DNA of 64,000 nt from Gillisia sp. Hel1_33_143. Its GTDB lineage: Bacteria > Bacteroidota > Bacteroidia > Flavobacteriales > Flavobacteriaceae. A program made the translations under genes and the position numbers. The stretch is taken from NCBI RefSeq assembly GCF_900104765.1, contig NZ_LT629737.1, forward strand, positions 868,001 to 932,000. Reading direction: 5' to 3'. Under the pieces are notes generated by a model. It was not told where the DNA came from. It searched no databases and saw nothing but the letters and a program-made list of their open reading frames with translations. Shown here in pieces: positions 1-8,405 of the stretch; the first letter of the stretch is position 1, and each line of letters begins with the position of its first letter.

Positions 1-197
1 TCTTGTTTACTGCCGGGATGCCTAAGATAAATGTTGGTCTGGGAGCCATTATTTCTTCTGTAGAACTTCCTGTAGCTGTGCTAATGGCATATCTATTACT
101 TAATGAAGTAGTGAACATCTATCAATGGATAGGGATCATCATCATTCTACTTTCTGTGGTAGTGATGAACCTTCCTAAGAAAAAGAACAAAATATAA
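1..197 (+). CDS. EamA/DMT-family transporter, C-terminal fragment
   Basis: This is the 3' end of a gene that begins before the window. The last 64 residues contain two hydrophobic helices separated by a short acidic loop (LLNEVVNIYQWIG), followed by a lysine-rich cytoplasmic tail (PKKKNKI). This is the usual ending of ten-helix drug/metabolite exporters of the EamA type. Substrate cannot be told from this piece. The in-frame TTG at position 3 is not a real start. A strong hairpin terminator follows 34 nt after the stop. Confidence 0.75.
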   Translation, partial: LFTAGMPKINVGLGAIISSVELPVAVLMAYLLLNEVVNIYQWIGIIIILLSVVVMNLPKKKNKI

Positions 198-230
198 GAT
201 ATAATAGCTTTTAAGTAAAACTATTATAAC

Positions 231-269
231 AAGAAAGTCCGCTGAAATAACTTTTCAGCGGACTTTCTT
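231..269. terminator. Bidirectional hairpin terminator
   Basis: A perfect 17-bp stem (231-247 with 253-269) with a 5-nt loop lies between two convergent genes. T-rich sequence follows on the plus strand. It probably ends both the EamA gene and the leftward pheS operon. Confidence 0.8.
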
Positions 270-289
270 ATTATTTTATATTTGAACTA

Positions 290-685
290 TTAACTTGCTA
301 AGATCCCTTTCTGGATCATAACCGGCAGTGCTTTTACATCTTTTTCAGCTATCGTATTTTGTTCAAAAACATAGGTTCTTTCAAACATTTTGTTGTCTGC
401 AAAAAAAGTAACCGCAAATTCATTATTAAGCTTTAATACATCTTCTTGAAGGAACTCTATTTTAGCAAAAGACTTTGCTGGTAACACCTTAATAGAATGC
501 CTCATGGTAGAGGTAGTATCAAGTTCTGTATAGCCTCTTGTTACTAAAAGCACCATCTCTAATGCCGTATCGGTATCGTTAATTATATAAGCATTCCAAT
601 CCATAGTTTGATATTCTGCATGCTTTTCTCGCACTGCAGCAACATATACGCCTTTAACTTCTGGAATTTCAATATCTTTTTTCAA
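290..685 (-). CDS. Conserved hypothetical protein, pheS operon
   Basis: A 131-residue soluble protein with no signal peptide or membrane segment, and no family that I can name with confidence. It reads as a mixed beta-rich small domain beginning MKKDIEIPEV. The start is a TTG only 2 nt after the stop of the preceding small gene. The next in-frame ATG would remove about 28 residues of well-formed protein, so I prefer the TTG. It is the third gene after pheS in a tightly spaced leftward operon. Databases may label such genes by proximity to pheS, but nothing here looks like a tRNA synthetase. Confidence 0.7.
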   Translation of the reverse strand: MKKDIEIPEVKGVYVAAVREKHAEYQTMDWNAYIINDTDTALEMVLLVTRGYTELDTTSTMRHSIKVLPAKSFAKIEFLQEDVLKLNNEFAVTFFADNKMFERTYVFEQNTIAEKDVKALPVMIQKGILAS

Positions 686-687
686 AA

Positions 688-855
688 TTACTGCAATTTG
701 TGTTTTATCTTATAATAGATAATAGCGAGGAAAATAGCTGCAGCAACAAATAGCACAGCACCAACTACGATCTTAACCACCGCTAAAATAAATGTTACAT
801 AAAGAATAATGGCAAATATTATAATTGCCAAGATTAAGAATCCGATTTTTTTCAT
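688..855 (-). CDS. Small membrane protein, 55 aa
   Basis: A short gene read directly from the minus strand: ATG at 855-853 and TAA at 690-688. The product starts MKKIGFLILAIIIFAIIL and is almost entirely two hydrophobic helices ending YYKIKHKLQ, so it is a small inner-membrane protein. It begins 1 nt after the pheS stop and ends 2 nt before the TTG start of the next gene. This spacing strongly suggests translational coupling in a three-gene operon. Function unknown. Confidence 0.65.
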   Translation of the reverse strand: MKKIGFLILAIIIFAIILYVTFILAVVKIVVGAVLFVAAAIFLAIIYYKIKHKLQ

Positions 856-856
856 A

Positions 857-1876
857 TTACAAAGATGATTTGAATTGTTCTAAGAAGCGTACATCATTTT
901 CATAAAACATACGTATATCTCCTATTTGATATAAAAGCATGGCAATTCTTTCTATTCCCATACCAAATGCAAAACCGGTATACTCTGTAGGATCTATCCC
1001 ACAATTTTTAAGTACGTTAGGATCTACCATCCCACAGCCCATGATCTCTAACCATCCTGTTCCTTTGGTAATTCTATAATCTGTTTCTGTTTCTAGTCCC
1101 CAATAAATATCTACTTCTGCACTAGGCTCTGTAAATGGGAAATAAGAAGGTCTCAGTCTTATCTTAGACTTTCCAAACATTTGCTTGGTAAAATATAATA
1201 AGGTTTGTTTTAGATCTGCAAAAGACACGTCTTTGTCTATATACAACCCCTCTACCTGATGAAAGATACAATGCGACCTCGCAGAAATTGCTTCGTTTCT
1301 AAAAACACGTCCAGGAGATATTGTTCTAATTGGTGGTTTGTTCTCTTCCATATAACGCACCTGCACCGAAGAGGTATGTGTACGTAAAAGAATATCCGGA
1401 TCTGTCTGAATAAAGAAAGTATCCTGCATATCTCTTGCCGGATGATATTCCGGTAGGTTCAAAGCTGTAAAGTTATGCCAGTCATCTTCTATCTCCGGAC
1501 CTTCAGAAACATTAAATCCTATGTTAGAAAAGATTTCGATGATTTGATTTTTTACAATAGAAATGGGATGTCTAGCACCAATCTCTATAGGAGCAGAGGG
1601 TCTGGTAAGATCTCCATAAACTCCTTTTTCTTCTTGTTGCCCTTCTAATGATTCTTTTAACTGATTAACCTTATCCTGAGCAGAATTTTTTAAAGTATTA
1701 ATAGCCTGTCCAAAATCTTTCTTTTGCTCATTAGGAACATTCTTAAATTCAGCAAAGAACTCATTTAGCAAGCCTTTCTTCCCTAAATATTTAATTCTGA
1801 AAGCTTCTAATTCTTCTTTTGTAGCAGCCTGAAAGTTCTGTACCTGAGTTATATGTTCCTTTATCTTATCAATCAT
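857..1876 (-). CDS. pheS: Phenylalanine--tRNA ligase alpha subunit
   Basis: Catalytic subunit of the cytoplasmic alpha2beta2 phenylalanyl-tRNA synthetase, which charges tRNA-Phe using ATP. The 339-residue length is typical. The N-terminal about 90 residues form the tRNA-binding coiled coil. The class II core follows with [12 protein letters not shown] and the motif 3 stretch [20 protein letters not shown] near the C-terminus; the motif 2 region contains [19 protein letters not shown]. The partner pheT is not in this window. A TAAATTTG -7 box lies 23 nt upstream. Two small genes follow in the same operon. Confidence 0.98.
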   Translation of the reverse strand: MIDKIKEHITQVQNFQAATKEELEAFRIKYLGKKGLLNEFFAEFKNVPNEQKKDFGQAINTLKNSAQDKVNQLKESLEGQQEEKGVYGDLTRPSAPIEIGARHPISIVKNQIIEIFSNIGFNVSEGPEIEDDWHNFTALNLPEYHPARDMQDTFFIQTDPDILLRTHTSSVQVRYMEENKPPIRTISPGRVFRNEAISARSHCIFHQVEGLYIDKDVSFADLKQTLLYFTKQMFGKSKIRLRPSYFPFTEPSAEVDIYWGLETETDYRITKGTGWLEIMGCGMVDPNVLKNCGIDPTEYTGFAFGMGIERIAMLLYQIGDIRMFYENDVRFLEQFKSSL

Positions 1877-1898
1877 GAATTCATTTCTTTAAAGTTGA

Positions 1899-1906
1899 CA
1901 AATTTA
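1899..1906 (-). promoter_or_regulatory. Bacteroidota -7 box, pheS promoter
   Basis: The minus strand reads TAAATTTG, a perfect match to the Bacteroidota TAnnTTTG box, 23 nt before the pheS ATG. A TTG lies about 22 nt further upstream as a possible -33 element. Confidence 0.55.
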
Positions 1907-1940
1907 GCAAAAAAGTGCTTTTAGTCATCAACATCTATCC

Positions 1941-2297
1941 TTATTGTATATATTCCTTTTCTAGAAAATATTGCACGATGGCCTCTTTCATTAAAACCGA
2001 TTGTTCTCCTGCCTTTAAATTAGGTAAGACCTCTAAAATCTTATAATGTGGCCAGCCATCCTCATCTACAAAATCAAATTGATAATAGCCATACGGCTCT
2101 AATAACCTGCAAATAGCTATATGCATTAGATCTATTTTATGATCTTTCTTATATTTCTTGTGTGGTTGCCCCAGTTCTTGAACTCCTATCAAATAAATTA
2201 CAGCATCTAAATCTAATAAATCGCCATCTGCGAACTGATTGGAAAGCTTGCTTTGCAATACCAGCCAACGTTCTTTTAATTGTTCATCTCTTGCCAT
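1941..2297 (-). CDS. Conserved hypothetical protein, 118 aa
   Basis: A small soluble protein (starts MARDEQLKERW) rich in acidic residues and aromatics, with LMHIAICRLLEPYGYYQFDF and a C-terminal helix. There is no signal peptide and no recognised domain. It looks like a widespread flavobacterial protein of unknown function. It is divergent from cvpA across a 47-bp gap that contains a 14-bp palindrome. The TATCTTTG box sits only 4 nt before its ATG, and no other ATG lies in the first 80 residues, so the mRNA may be leaderless. Confidence 0.75.
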   Translation of the reverse strand: MARDEQLKERWLVLQSKLSNQFADGDLLDLDAVIYLIGVQELGQPHKKYKKDHKIDLMHIAICRLLEPYGYYQFDFVDEDGWPHYKILEVLPNLKAGEQSVLMKEAIVQYFLEKEYIQ

Positions 2298-2301
2298 TGG
2301 G

Positions 2302-2317
2302 CAAAGATACGTATCTT
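2302..2317. promoter_or_regulatory. Divergent promoter region with 14-bp palindrome
   Basis: The sequence AAGATACGTATCTT at 2304-2317 is a perfect palindrome in the 47-bp gap between two divergent genes. The minus-strand reading includes TATCTTTG (2302-2309), a perfect -7 box for the leftward gene. A weaker plus-strand copy (TATCTTTA near 2333) precedes cvpA. A dimeric regulator could bind here, but the palindrome may simply arise from two facing -7 boxes. Confidence 0.45.
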
Positions 2318-2344
2318 AGATTTTGTAAATACTATCTTTAAAAC

Positions 2345-2881
2345 ATGAATATTGTTGATATTGTTCTGGCTGTACTTTTATTGTATGGCCTTGTTCGAGG
2401 ATTGTTTAGAGGGTTTTTGGCAGAACTTGCTTCCCTTATAGCCTTTGTAGCCGGAATTTACGGTGCGGTCTATTTTTCTCACAATGTAAGCCACTACCTG
2501 TCTACCATTACAAAATGGGATTCTCAACTCATTCATCTATTTTCTTTTGCCATTACATTTATTCTAATTGCCTTTACCATCTCATGGGCAGGAAGAGCGC
2601 TTACAAAAATTGCAAATCTGGTATTCTTAGGCTTAATAAATAAGCTTTTAGGTGCGGCTTTTGGAATTATTAAAGTAGCTTTTATAACCAGTGTTATAAT
2701 TATGTTCTTTTCTAGTACTCAGGAAGCTTTTCAAATAGTAGATAAAGAAACTTTAGATAGTTCTGTACTCTACAGGCCTGTAAGAACTTTAGCTCCTGCG
2801 CTAATTCCGGCTATAATACAAGAAGCTAAAGACCTCAACATTTTAAACAATGAAGAAGAAAAGGAAAAAGATATACAATAA
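2345..2881 (+). CDS. cvpA: CvpA family membrane protein
   Basis: A 178-residue inner-membrane protein with four predicted helices. The N-terminus (IVDIVLAVLLLYGLVRGLFR) and the following GFLAELASLIAF segment match the CvpA/colicin V production family. In other bacteria CvpA is linked to colicin V export, envelope integrity and bile tolerance; its molecular role is unsettled. The C-terminal tail is soluble and strongly acidic/basic (NNEEEKEKDIQ). It stands alone, divergent from the 118-aa gene and convergent with the carbonic anhydrase operon. Confidence 0.85.
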   Translation: MNIVDIVLAVLLLYGLVRGLFRGFLAELASLIAFVAGIYGAVYFSHNVSHYLSTITKWDSQLIHLFSFAITFILIAFTISWAGRALTKIANLVFLGLINKLLGAAFGIIKVAFITSVIIMFFSSTQEAFQIVDKETLDSSVLYRPVRTLAPALIPAIIQEAKDLNILNNEEEKEKDIQ

Positions 2882-2884
2882 AAA

Positions 2885-2916
2885 AAGACCGACATCAAAA
2901 ATATGATATCGATCTT
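2885..2916 (-). terminator. Terminator of the carbonic anhydrase operon
   Basis: A 13-bp stem (2885-2897 with 2904-2916) forms best on the minus strand, where the two imperfect positions become G-U pairs. It is followed there by a run of T. It therefore suits the leftward can/sulP transcript, although it also follows cvpA. Confidence 0.65.
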
Positions 2917-2956
2917 CTAAAGTAAAATTATAAGGTGCTAAGAAATAGGAACCTTA

Positions 2957-3592
2957 TTAAAAGTCTAGTTGATAAACTTCGTCTAACTGCTTATTACTGC
3001 TAATATTAACTTGTAGGTCTTTTATAATTCCAGAACCTACTCCATAAACCCAGCCATGTACTGCTATTTCTTGGTTGCTCTCCCAAGCTCCTTGAATAAT
3101 AGAGGTTTTAGCCAGATCATAAACTTGTTCTTTTACGTTTATCTCAACAAATTTATCAAAGCGCTCTTTCTTATCTTCAATAGTATCTAGCTCTGTTTTA
3201 TGCAATCTATAAACGTCTTTAATATGTCTTATCCAGTTATCTATTAAACCTATAGATTTATTATCCATAGCTGCATTTACTCCTCCACAACCATAATGTC
3301 CACAAACAATTACGTGTTTTACCTTTAATACATTTACAGCATAATCTAGAACGCTCAACATGTTCATGTCTGAGTGTACAACCATGTTTGCTATATTTCG
3401 ATGTACAAATACTTCTCCCGGTTCTGCACCAATAATTTCATTTGCAGGAACACGACTGTCTGCACATCCAATCCAAAGTACGGGTGGAGTTTGACCTTTG
3501 GCTAATCTCTCAAAATATTCTGGGTCTACAGCTAATTTACTCTCTACCCACTTTCTATTGTTCTTAACTAGATTTTCATATAAATCTTTCAT
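2957..3592 (-). CDS. can: Beta-class carbonic anhydrase
   Basis: Catalyses the reversible hydration of CO2 to bicarbonate in the cytoplasm. The 211-residue protein shows the zinc-site motifs of the beta class: CADSR (Cys43, Asp45, Arg47) and HYGCGG (His99, Cys102). It starts 21 nt after the stop of a SulP transporter gene on the same strand, so the two are almost certainly co-transcribed. The pairing suggests that the transporter moves bicarbonate, with the enzyme setting the internal CO2/bicarbonate balance. A minus-strand terminator follows. Confidence 0.97.
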   Translation of the reverse strand: MKDLYENLVKNNRKWVESKLAVDPEYFERLAKGQTPPVLWIGCADSRVPANEIIGAEPGEVFVHRNIANMVVHSDMNMLSVLDYAVNVLKVKHVIVCGHYGCGGVNAAMDNKSIGLIDNWIRHIKDVYRLHKTELDTIEDKKERFDKFVEINVKEQVYDLAKTSIIQGAWESNQEIAVHGWVYGVGSGIIKDLQVNISSNKQLDEVYQLDF

Positions 3593-3613
3593 ACTATTTA
3601 TTTTAAATTCTTA

Positions 3614-5203
3614 TTAATGAGCAGACTGAAACACTTCTACTCCAAATATCTCTCTATAGCTTTGAGGGTTTCTAAATTCTCCTATTTCTGAAATTAATGT
3701 AATATCTATATTCTTATTTGCCGCAGTAATTGCAAAATCATCTAAGATCTCCAAAACATCCAGATCTAAAGATCTTGTTTTGGTAACGTCTAATATAAGA
3801 TCAGAATTCTTTGGCATAGAAGCTAACTCACGTTGAATTGCACCTTTGTTCAAGAACGTCACCTCTTCAGCAAAAACCATTTTCACTTTACTCTTTCCGC
3901 TAGATACATCTTCAATATGTAAAAAGTGAGAGTTCTTATAACTGTTTATTAAGATAGTCACAATTCCCACAGCAAGCCCTAACATAATTCCAACCAATAG
4001 ATCTGTAGCTACAATGGCTACTACAGTAACCACAAAAGGAATAAATTGAGATTTTCCTAATTTGAACATTTGTATAAATTGCTTAGGATTAGCCAATTTG
4101 TATCCAATAATTAATAGAACCGCAGCCAATACGCCTAGTGGGATTAAATTTAAAAAATGCGGAATTAACATAACACTAAAAAGCAATAAAAATCCGTGAA
4201 TGATAGCAGAAAGTTTTGTTTTCCCTCCACTCATAACATTCGCAGAACTTCTTACAATAACCTGAGTTATTGGTAAACCTCCAACTAGACCAGAAATTGA
4301 ATTACCTATTCCTTGTGCAATTAACTCTCTATTGGTAGGCGTTACTCTCTTCTGTGGATCTAGTTTATCTGTAGCTTCAACACTTAAAAGCGTTTCTAAA
4401 CTGGCTACTATGGCAATGGTGATTGCTACTATATAGACCTTAGTATTCCCCAATTGTGAAAAATCTGGAAATGTGAACTGACCAATAAAGTCTGAAGCGC
4501 TCTCTGGCACTGGTACAGAAACTAAGTTTCTACCGTGAATTTCAAACATTGAAGAACTATCAGAAAATAACAATTGATAGATGATCCCTGCAATAACAGC
4601 CACTAATGGACCCGGTACTAATTTAAAGAATTTGTTCTTTTTTGCTAGTACCTTATCCCAAATTAGTAAAATTGCTAATGAAATTGCTGTAATTGTTACT
4701 ACACCAATAGAAACGAAGTCTGTCATATGCGCCAGACTTAAAAAGGTATCTTGCCCGGTAGTTTCAAAAAATGAGAATACACTATTAGATTGATCATCAA
4801 AACCCATTGCTAAAGGAATCTGTTTTAGGAAAATAATAATTCCAATAGCAGATAACATTCCTTTAATTACCGCAGAAGGAAAGAAATATCCAATAACTCC
4901 TGCTTTTAGCAATCCTAGAATAACCTGTAAAATTCCGGCAATAACTACCGCAACAAGAAATAACTCATAGCTTCCAAGATCTGCTATAGCTGTAAGCACC
5001 ACTACTGCTAATCCTGCTGCAGGACCACTTACTCCTAGAGAAGAGCCTGAAGCAGCACCTACTACTATTCCTCCAATAATTCCGGCGATAACACCAGCAA
5101 ATAATGGAGCTCCACTGGCAAGGGCGATACCTAAACATAATGGTAGCGCAACAAAAAATACCACTAAACTTGAAGGGATATCATTTTTTAAATTTTTAAA
5201 CAT
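3614..5203 (-). CDS. SulP family anion transporter, probable bicarbonate transporter
   Basis: A 529-residue inner-membrane transporter of the SulP/SLC26 family. The N-terminus (DIPSSLVVFFVALPLCLGIALASG) and the repeated glycine/alanine-rich helices give the usual 10-14 membrane segments to about residue 415. A cytoplasmic STAS domain follows (about 435-529; LILDVTKTRSLDLDVLEILDDF). Family members carry sulfate, bicarbonate or dicarboxylates. The adjacent carbonic anhydrase points to bicarbonate, as in BicA-like systems, but this is inference. No clear TAnnTTTG box precedes it, only a CATCTTTG one base off. Confidence 0.9.
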   Translation of the reverse strand: MFKNLKNDIPSSLVVFFVALPLCLGIALASGAPLFAGVIAGIIGGIVVGAASGSSLGVSGPAAGLAVVVLTAIADLGSYELFLVAVVIAGILQVILGLLKAGVIGYFFPSAVIKGMLSAIGIIIFLKQIPLAMGFDDQSNSVFSFFETTGQDTFLSLAHMTDFVSIGVVTITAISLAILLIWDKVLAKKNKFFKLVPGPLVAVIAGIIYQLLFSDSSSMFEIHGRNLVSVPVPESASDFIGQFTFPDFSQLGNTKVYIVAITIAIVASLETLLSVEATDKLDPQKRVTPTNRELIAQGIGNSISGLVGGLPITQVIVRSSANVMSGGKTKLSAIIHGFLLLFSVMLIPHFLNLIPLGVLAAVLLIIGYKLANPKQFIQMFKLGKSQFIPFVVTVVAIVATDLLVGIMLGLAVGIVTILINSYKNSHFLHIEDVSSGKSKVKMVFAEEVTFLNKGAIQRELASMPKNSDLILDVTKTRSLDLDVLEILDDFAITAANKNIDITLISEIGEFRNPQSYREIFGVEVFQSAH

Positions 5204-5252
5204 GTATATAATATGTTGTTAGAAATGTCTCTATCAATTGATTAAAAATCAA

Positions 5253-5502
5253 AGATGTGAATGCCCTGGCAATTTGCTATGGGGCGCTTAGAGATCTTGG
5301 TTTCACTAATTTTTAAAGTGAAGAAACCAATCTTATTCTATAATTGTTAAATAATTGAAATGGGTAATCATAATGCCAAAACAGAAACAATAATTAAACT
5401 AGTAGACTCTTAGATATTGAGAATTCTAATGCTTATTACCGCATCTACATGGATACCCTAAAAGTGAAAGATATTAAACCAACTCTGGAGGCGGGGAAGT
5501 AA
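5253..5502 (+). other. Protein-like fragments, possible decayed gene
   Basis: This otherwise empty gap reads on the plus strand as a series of short protein-like stretches in shifting frames, each ended by a stop: one ending ALAICYGALRDLGFTNF, then KKPILFYNC, then MGNHNAKTETIIKLVDS, then ENSNAYYRIYMDTLKVKDIK ending at a TAA at 5500-5502. Together they could be a frameshifted, stop-ridden gene remnant. I cannot assign a family. The last piece overlaps the 3' end of the leftward gene by 29 bp. AT-rich sequence can give such stretches by chance. Confidence 0.25.
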
Positions 5503-5761
5503 CCTCCGGATAAAGCGATTGTAATTCATGCTTTTCTTTATGCCAGATCATAATGTTCTTGCTCAAATAGTCTATACTGAACTGATTAGTTCTTGGAGCA
5601 TTGAATGTAAATTCTATTGTAATGTTATTCTTAGCATGCTCTTCTTCTGTAGTAGAAAAAACAAAAGAAATATCTGTATGCTCATCAATAATTATAACCA
5701 CTGTTGGCACTGTGAGAAAACTCACAAAAATAAATACCAATATATAAGCAGTTTTCATCAT
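5474..5761 (-). CDS. Small secreted or membrane-anchored protein, 95 aa
   Basis: Begins MMKTAYILVFIFVSFLTVPTVVIII, a signal peptide or membrane anchor, followed by about 65 extracytoplasmic residues with no known domain (DISFVFSTTEEEHAKNN, and a proline-rich end VTSPPPELV). It is conserved-looking but I do not recognise a function. It lies after batE but seems to have its own promoter: a perfect TATTTTTG box ends 5 nt before the ATG, leaving almost no leader. Confidence 0.65.
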   Translation of the reverse strand: MMKTAYILVFIFVSFLTVPTVVIIIDEHTDISFVFSTTEEEHAKNNITIEFTFNAPRTNQFSIDYLSKNIMIWHKEKHELQSLYPEVTSPPPELV

Positions 5762-5766
5762 TTCTG

Positions 5767-5774
5767 CAAAAATA
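5767..5774 (-). promoter_or_regulatory. -7 box with near-zero leader
   Basis: The minus strand reads TATTTTTG, with 5 nt between the box and the first ATG of the 95-aa gene. Transcription would start at or within a few bases of the start codon. Confidence 0.45.
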
Positions 5775-5841
5775 GTAATTAAGAATGAGTAGTGAACGCT
5801 AAACTACATTATAATCCTGCCCATTCTAGAGATACTTCTAA

Positions 5842-6591
5842 TTAAAGAAATTTTAAAGAATTCTTCTCTAGCCAGCCTTGATCTCCATTTGCAAGTTGGA
5901 GCTTTACCCAATTCTGATAGGTATTAAGAACTTCTATCTTTGTACCCTCATGAAGTGTGAACTGCTCATCTCCTCTTAAATTTGGCTCACTTCTTACAGC
6001 AACCTCTTCAGCAAAGACAATGGCAAATTTTGAATCTTGAATATTACTTTTTTGGTGAAATCCGGAGATTACAGAAAATATCATCAATATTACTGCTACC
6101 ATAGCTACTCCAAAGAAAACTCGCTTAAATCTAGGAGATATACTGAAATAATATAGAATAAAGAATACTGCAAATAGTGCAGAGAACAACACGCCTATCC
6201 ATGCCCATGTATTGTAGCTTAAGGTGTTCACAAAATTGTTGAAGGAATTTGATATACCTGCTTTAGGCACTTCCTTAATATCATCTATTACCATGTTATT
6301 TGCGAATGCCAAGTTATTTTTAACATCTTTATCGTTTGGATCTAACTTTAAGGCCTTTTCATAATAGTAAACACTAGGTGCAATATGGCTTAATTTATAA
6401 TGGGCATTAGCCAGGTTATAATATAATTCTGAAGAAGCTTCACCTTGATCTATGATCTTTTGATAATTACTTATTGCGGCATTATAATCTCCTTCATTAT
6501 AGGCGGTATTCGCTTTATCGAATAAAGAATCATTTTGAGCTGCTACAGGCAAGCATAGACAGAACAAAAGGATATAAAATAAATTTCTCAT
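5842..6591 (-). CDS. batE: BatE-like TPR/SH3 protein
   Basis: Last gene of the Bacteroides aerotolerance (bat) operon. The 249-residue protein has a signal peptide (ending VAAQ), three TPR units (about 20-110), two membrane helices (about 130-180), and a bacterial SH3-like domain at the C-terminus (VRSEPNLRGDEQFTLHEGTK). This fits the TPR/SH3 BatE form known in Bacteroidota. It begins 2 nt after the batD stop. It probably acts at the inner membrane with the Bat VWA proteins; its exact function is unknown. Confidence 0.85.
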   Translation of the reverse strand: MRNLFYILLFCLCLPVAAQNDSLFDKANTAYNEGDYNAAISNYQKIIDQGEASSELYYNLANAHYKLSHIAPSVYYYEKALKLDPNDKDVKNNLAFANNMVIDDIKEVPKAGISNSFNNFVNTLSYNTWAWIGVLFSALFAVFFILYYFSISPRFKRVFFGVAMVAVILMIFSVISGFHQKSNIQDSKFAIVFAEEVAVRSEPNLRGDEQFTLHEGTKIEVLNTYQNWVKLQLANGDQGWLEKNSLKFL

Positions 6592-6593
6592 AG

Positions 6594-8354
6594 CTAAATC
6601 TGTTTATCTAATGCTGATATTACTTTTGCTGCTTTCTCATAATCTTGTTCCATAGCTACATTAGAGCTTGGAGTATATCTGGCAAATTCACAACTTGTAA
6701 GAAGTGAAATAAACTCTGTACGGGTTTCCGGGTCTGCATTTCTTTCCTGCAATAGCTCCATAACCCTATCTTTACTCATATCGCTGGTTTGAATATGCAA
6801 TTTGGCCTTAAGATAATTATGCAAAGCTCGTTCTAAAGCTATATAAAATGTTTTTTGATCACCAAGATTCTTCTTCGCCTCAGAAAGATATTTTCTGGCT
6901 AATTTATTTGCCTTTTTTCTCTTATTTCCAGCAACATCTCCAGCAATAGCTTCTTTCTTTTTACCTAAGAAAATGGCTAATAGAATAAAGATTCCAGGAG
7001 ACAATAAAAGCGCCCAAAATAGAGTAGACCCTAAGAAAGCTCCGCTATTAATTGATTTTAAATTGGTATTTAATTTAATATATCTAAACTGTTCTCCTGC
7101 CTCTACGGTTTGTTTTGCTACAGAATTTCCCGAGCCAGGAGTATAATTACTTCCTGCAGGTGCACTTTTCACATCTAATAGAATCTCATCAGAATTTATG
7201 GTCTTATAACTTTTACTCTTCAGGTCAAAATATGAGAATGATAAAGCTGGAATAGGGAATTTACCTTTTTGCGTAGGTACAATGGTATAATTATCTGTAA
7301 TGCTACCTTGAGTTCCTCTAAGATCTGTTTTCACATTCTCACTGCGTTCCGGTTCATACTGCTCTAAAGAAGATGGAACTTCTAAACCTGGAAGGTCAAA
7401 TAGTTTTAAGTTTCCATTTCCACTTACCTGTACCTGTACATTCAAAGATTCTGTAGCTGCAAGATCTGTTTTGCTAGGAACAACTTTAAAGCTAAAATCT
7501 CCTACGGCCCCAGTAAATCCTGCCGGCTTGTTTTGAGTAGGTAATGCTTTTACATTTATAGACCTTTTTCCTGCTGCCACCGTTTTATCTATGGTTTCAT
7601 ACAACCTTCCTCCAAAAATATCTCTTCTATCACTTGGTACATCTACCGCTACAGACAGAGTAAGAGGTTCTATGTCTAACTCCCCGGTTTTTTGAGGATA
7701 TAGAATGGTTTTTCTAAGAACTACGTATCTGTAAGGCTCACCTTCGTATTGCCCTGTTTCTATCTTTAACTGTCTTATATCTATATTCTGACTCCAGAAA
7801 TCGCTGTATACCGGATTGTCCAATTCTCTCCAATTGCTTACACTAACTCTCGGACTCACATACAGTTTATAAACCACCGTAATAGCTTCATTTAAATAAG
7901 GGTTTGCATTAGAGATCTCTGCCACAAGATGCAGATTCTCTGAAGCTACAAAATCTGAATTATTACCGTCTTTGGGAGTTTCAACAGCAGCAGTAACTTC
8001 CACCTGTAATGGAGAAGTTTTATAAGTATTTCCTTCTACGGTGATCTCTGCCTGGCCAATGGTAAACTTTCCTCTGCCAGAAGGTGCAAGAAAATAAGAA
8101 TACGTTTTAGAATAAGATCTTTTCCCATTGATCCAAGTATTGCTTACAGATTGATTTGGACCTCCCACCACTGTAAACCCACTAAAGGCAGGAGCTTTAA
8201 AATCGTCACCATCCTGATTCATTTCAAAATCTACTCTAAGGCGTTCGTTCACACCTAGCTTTTTCTTGCTTACATTGGCTTCAAACTTAACTTGAGCTTG
8301 CATAGAGCCAGCAATGGCCATAAAAAATAACAGTATAAAAATTCTTATGTTCAT
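6594..8354 (-). CDS. batD: BatD family protein
   Basis: A 586-residue protein with a cleavable signal peptide (ending SMQAQ) and a long periplasmic region of repeated beta-sandwich domains (about 22-430). One membrane helix follows (about 445-465; FWALLLSPGIFILLAIFLG), then a helical cytoplasmic tail. The segment SKKKLGVNERLRVDFEMNQ near the start is the BatD oxygen-tolerance signature region. It lies between batC and batE and is thought to work with the MoxR ATPase and VWA proteins in envelope stress or aerotolerance. Confidence 0.92.
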   Translation of the reverse strand: MNIRIFILLFFMAIAGSMQAQVKFEANVSKKKLGVNERLRVDFEMNQDGDDFKAPAFSGFTVVGGPNQSVSNTWINGKRSYSKTYSYFLAPSGRGKFTIGQAEITVEGNTYKTSPLQVEVTAAVETPKDGNNSDFVASENLHLVAEISNANPYLNEAITVVYKLYVSPRVSVSNWRELDNPVYSDFWSQNIDIRQLKIETGQYEGEPYRYVVLRKTILYPQKTGELDIEPLTLSVAVDVPSDRRDIFGGRLYETIDKTVAAGKRSINVKALPTQNKPAGFTGAVGDFSFKVVPSKTDLAATESLNVQVQVSGNGNLKLFDLPGLEVPSSLEQYEPERSENVKTDLRGTQGSITDNYTIVPTQKGKFPIPALSFSYFDLKSKSYKTINSDEILLDVKSAPAGSNYTPGSGNSVAKQTVEAGEQFRYIKLNTNLKSINSGAFLGSTLFWALLLSPGIFILLAIFLGKKKEAIAGDVAGNKRKKANKLARKYLSEAKKNLGDQKTFYIALERALHNYLKAKLHIQTSDMSKDRVMELLQERNADPETRTEFISLLTSCEFARYTPSSNVAMEQDYEKAAKVISALDKQI

Positions 8355-8405
8355 TTTCTTATATCTTGTTATTGATCTTTTATTAATATCTATTAAATAA
8401 AGGAA

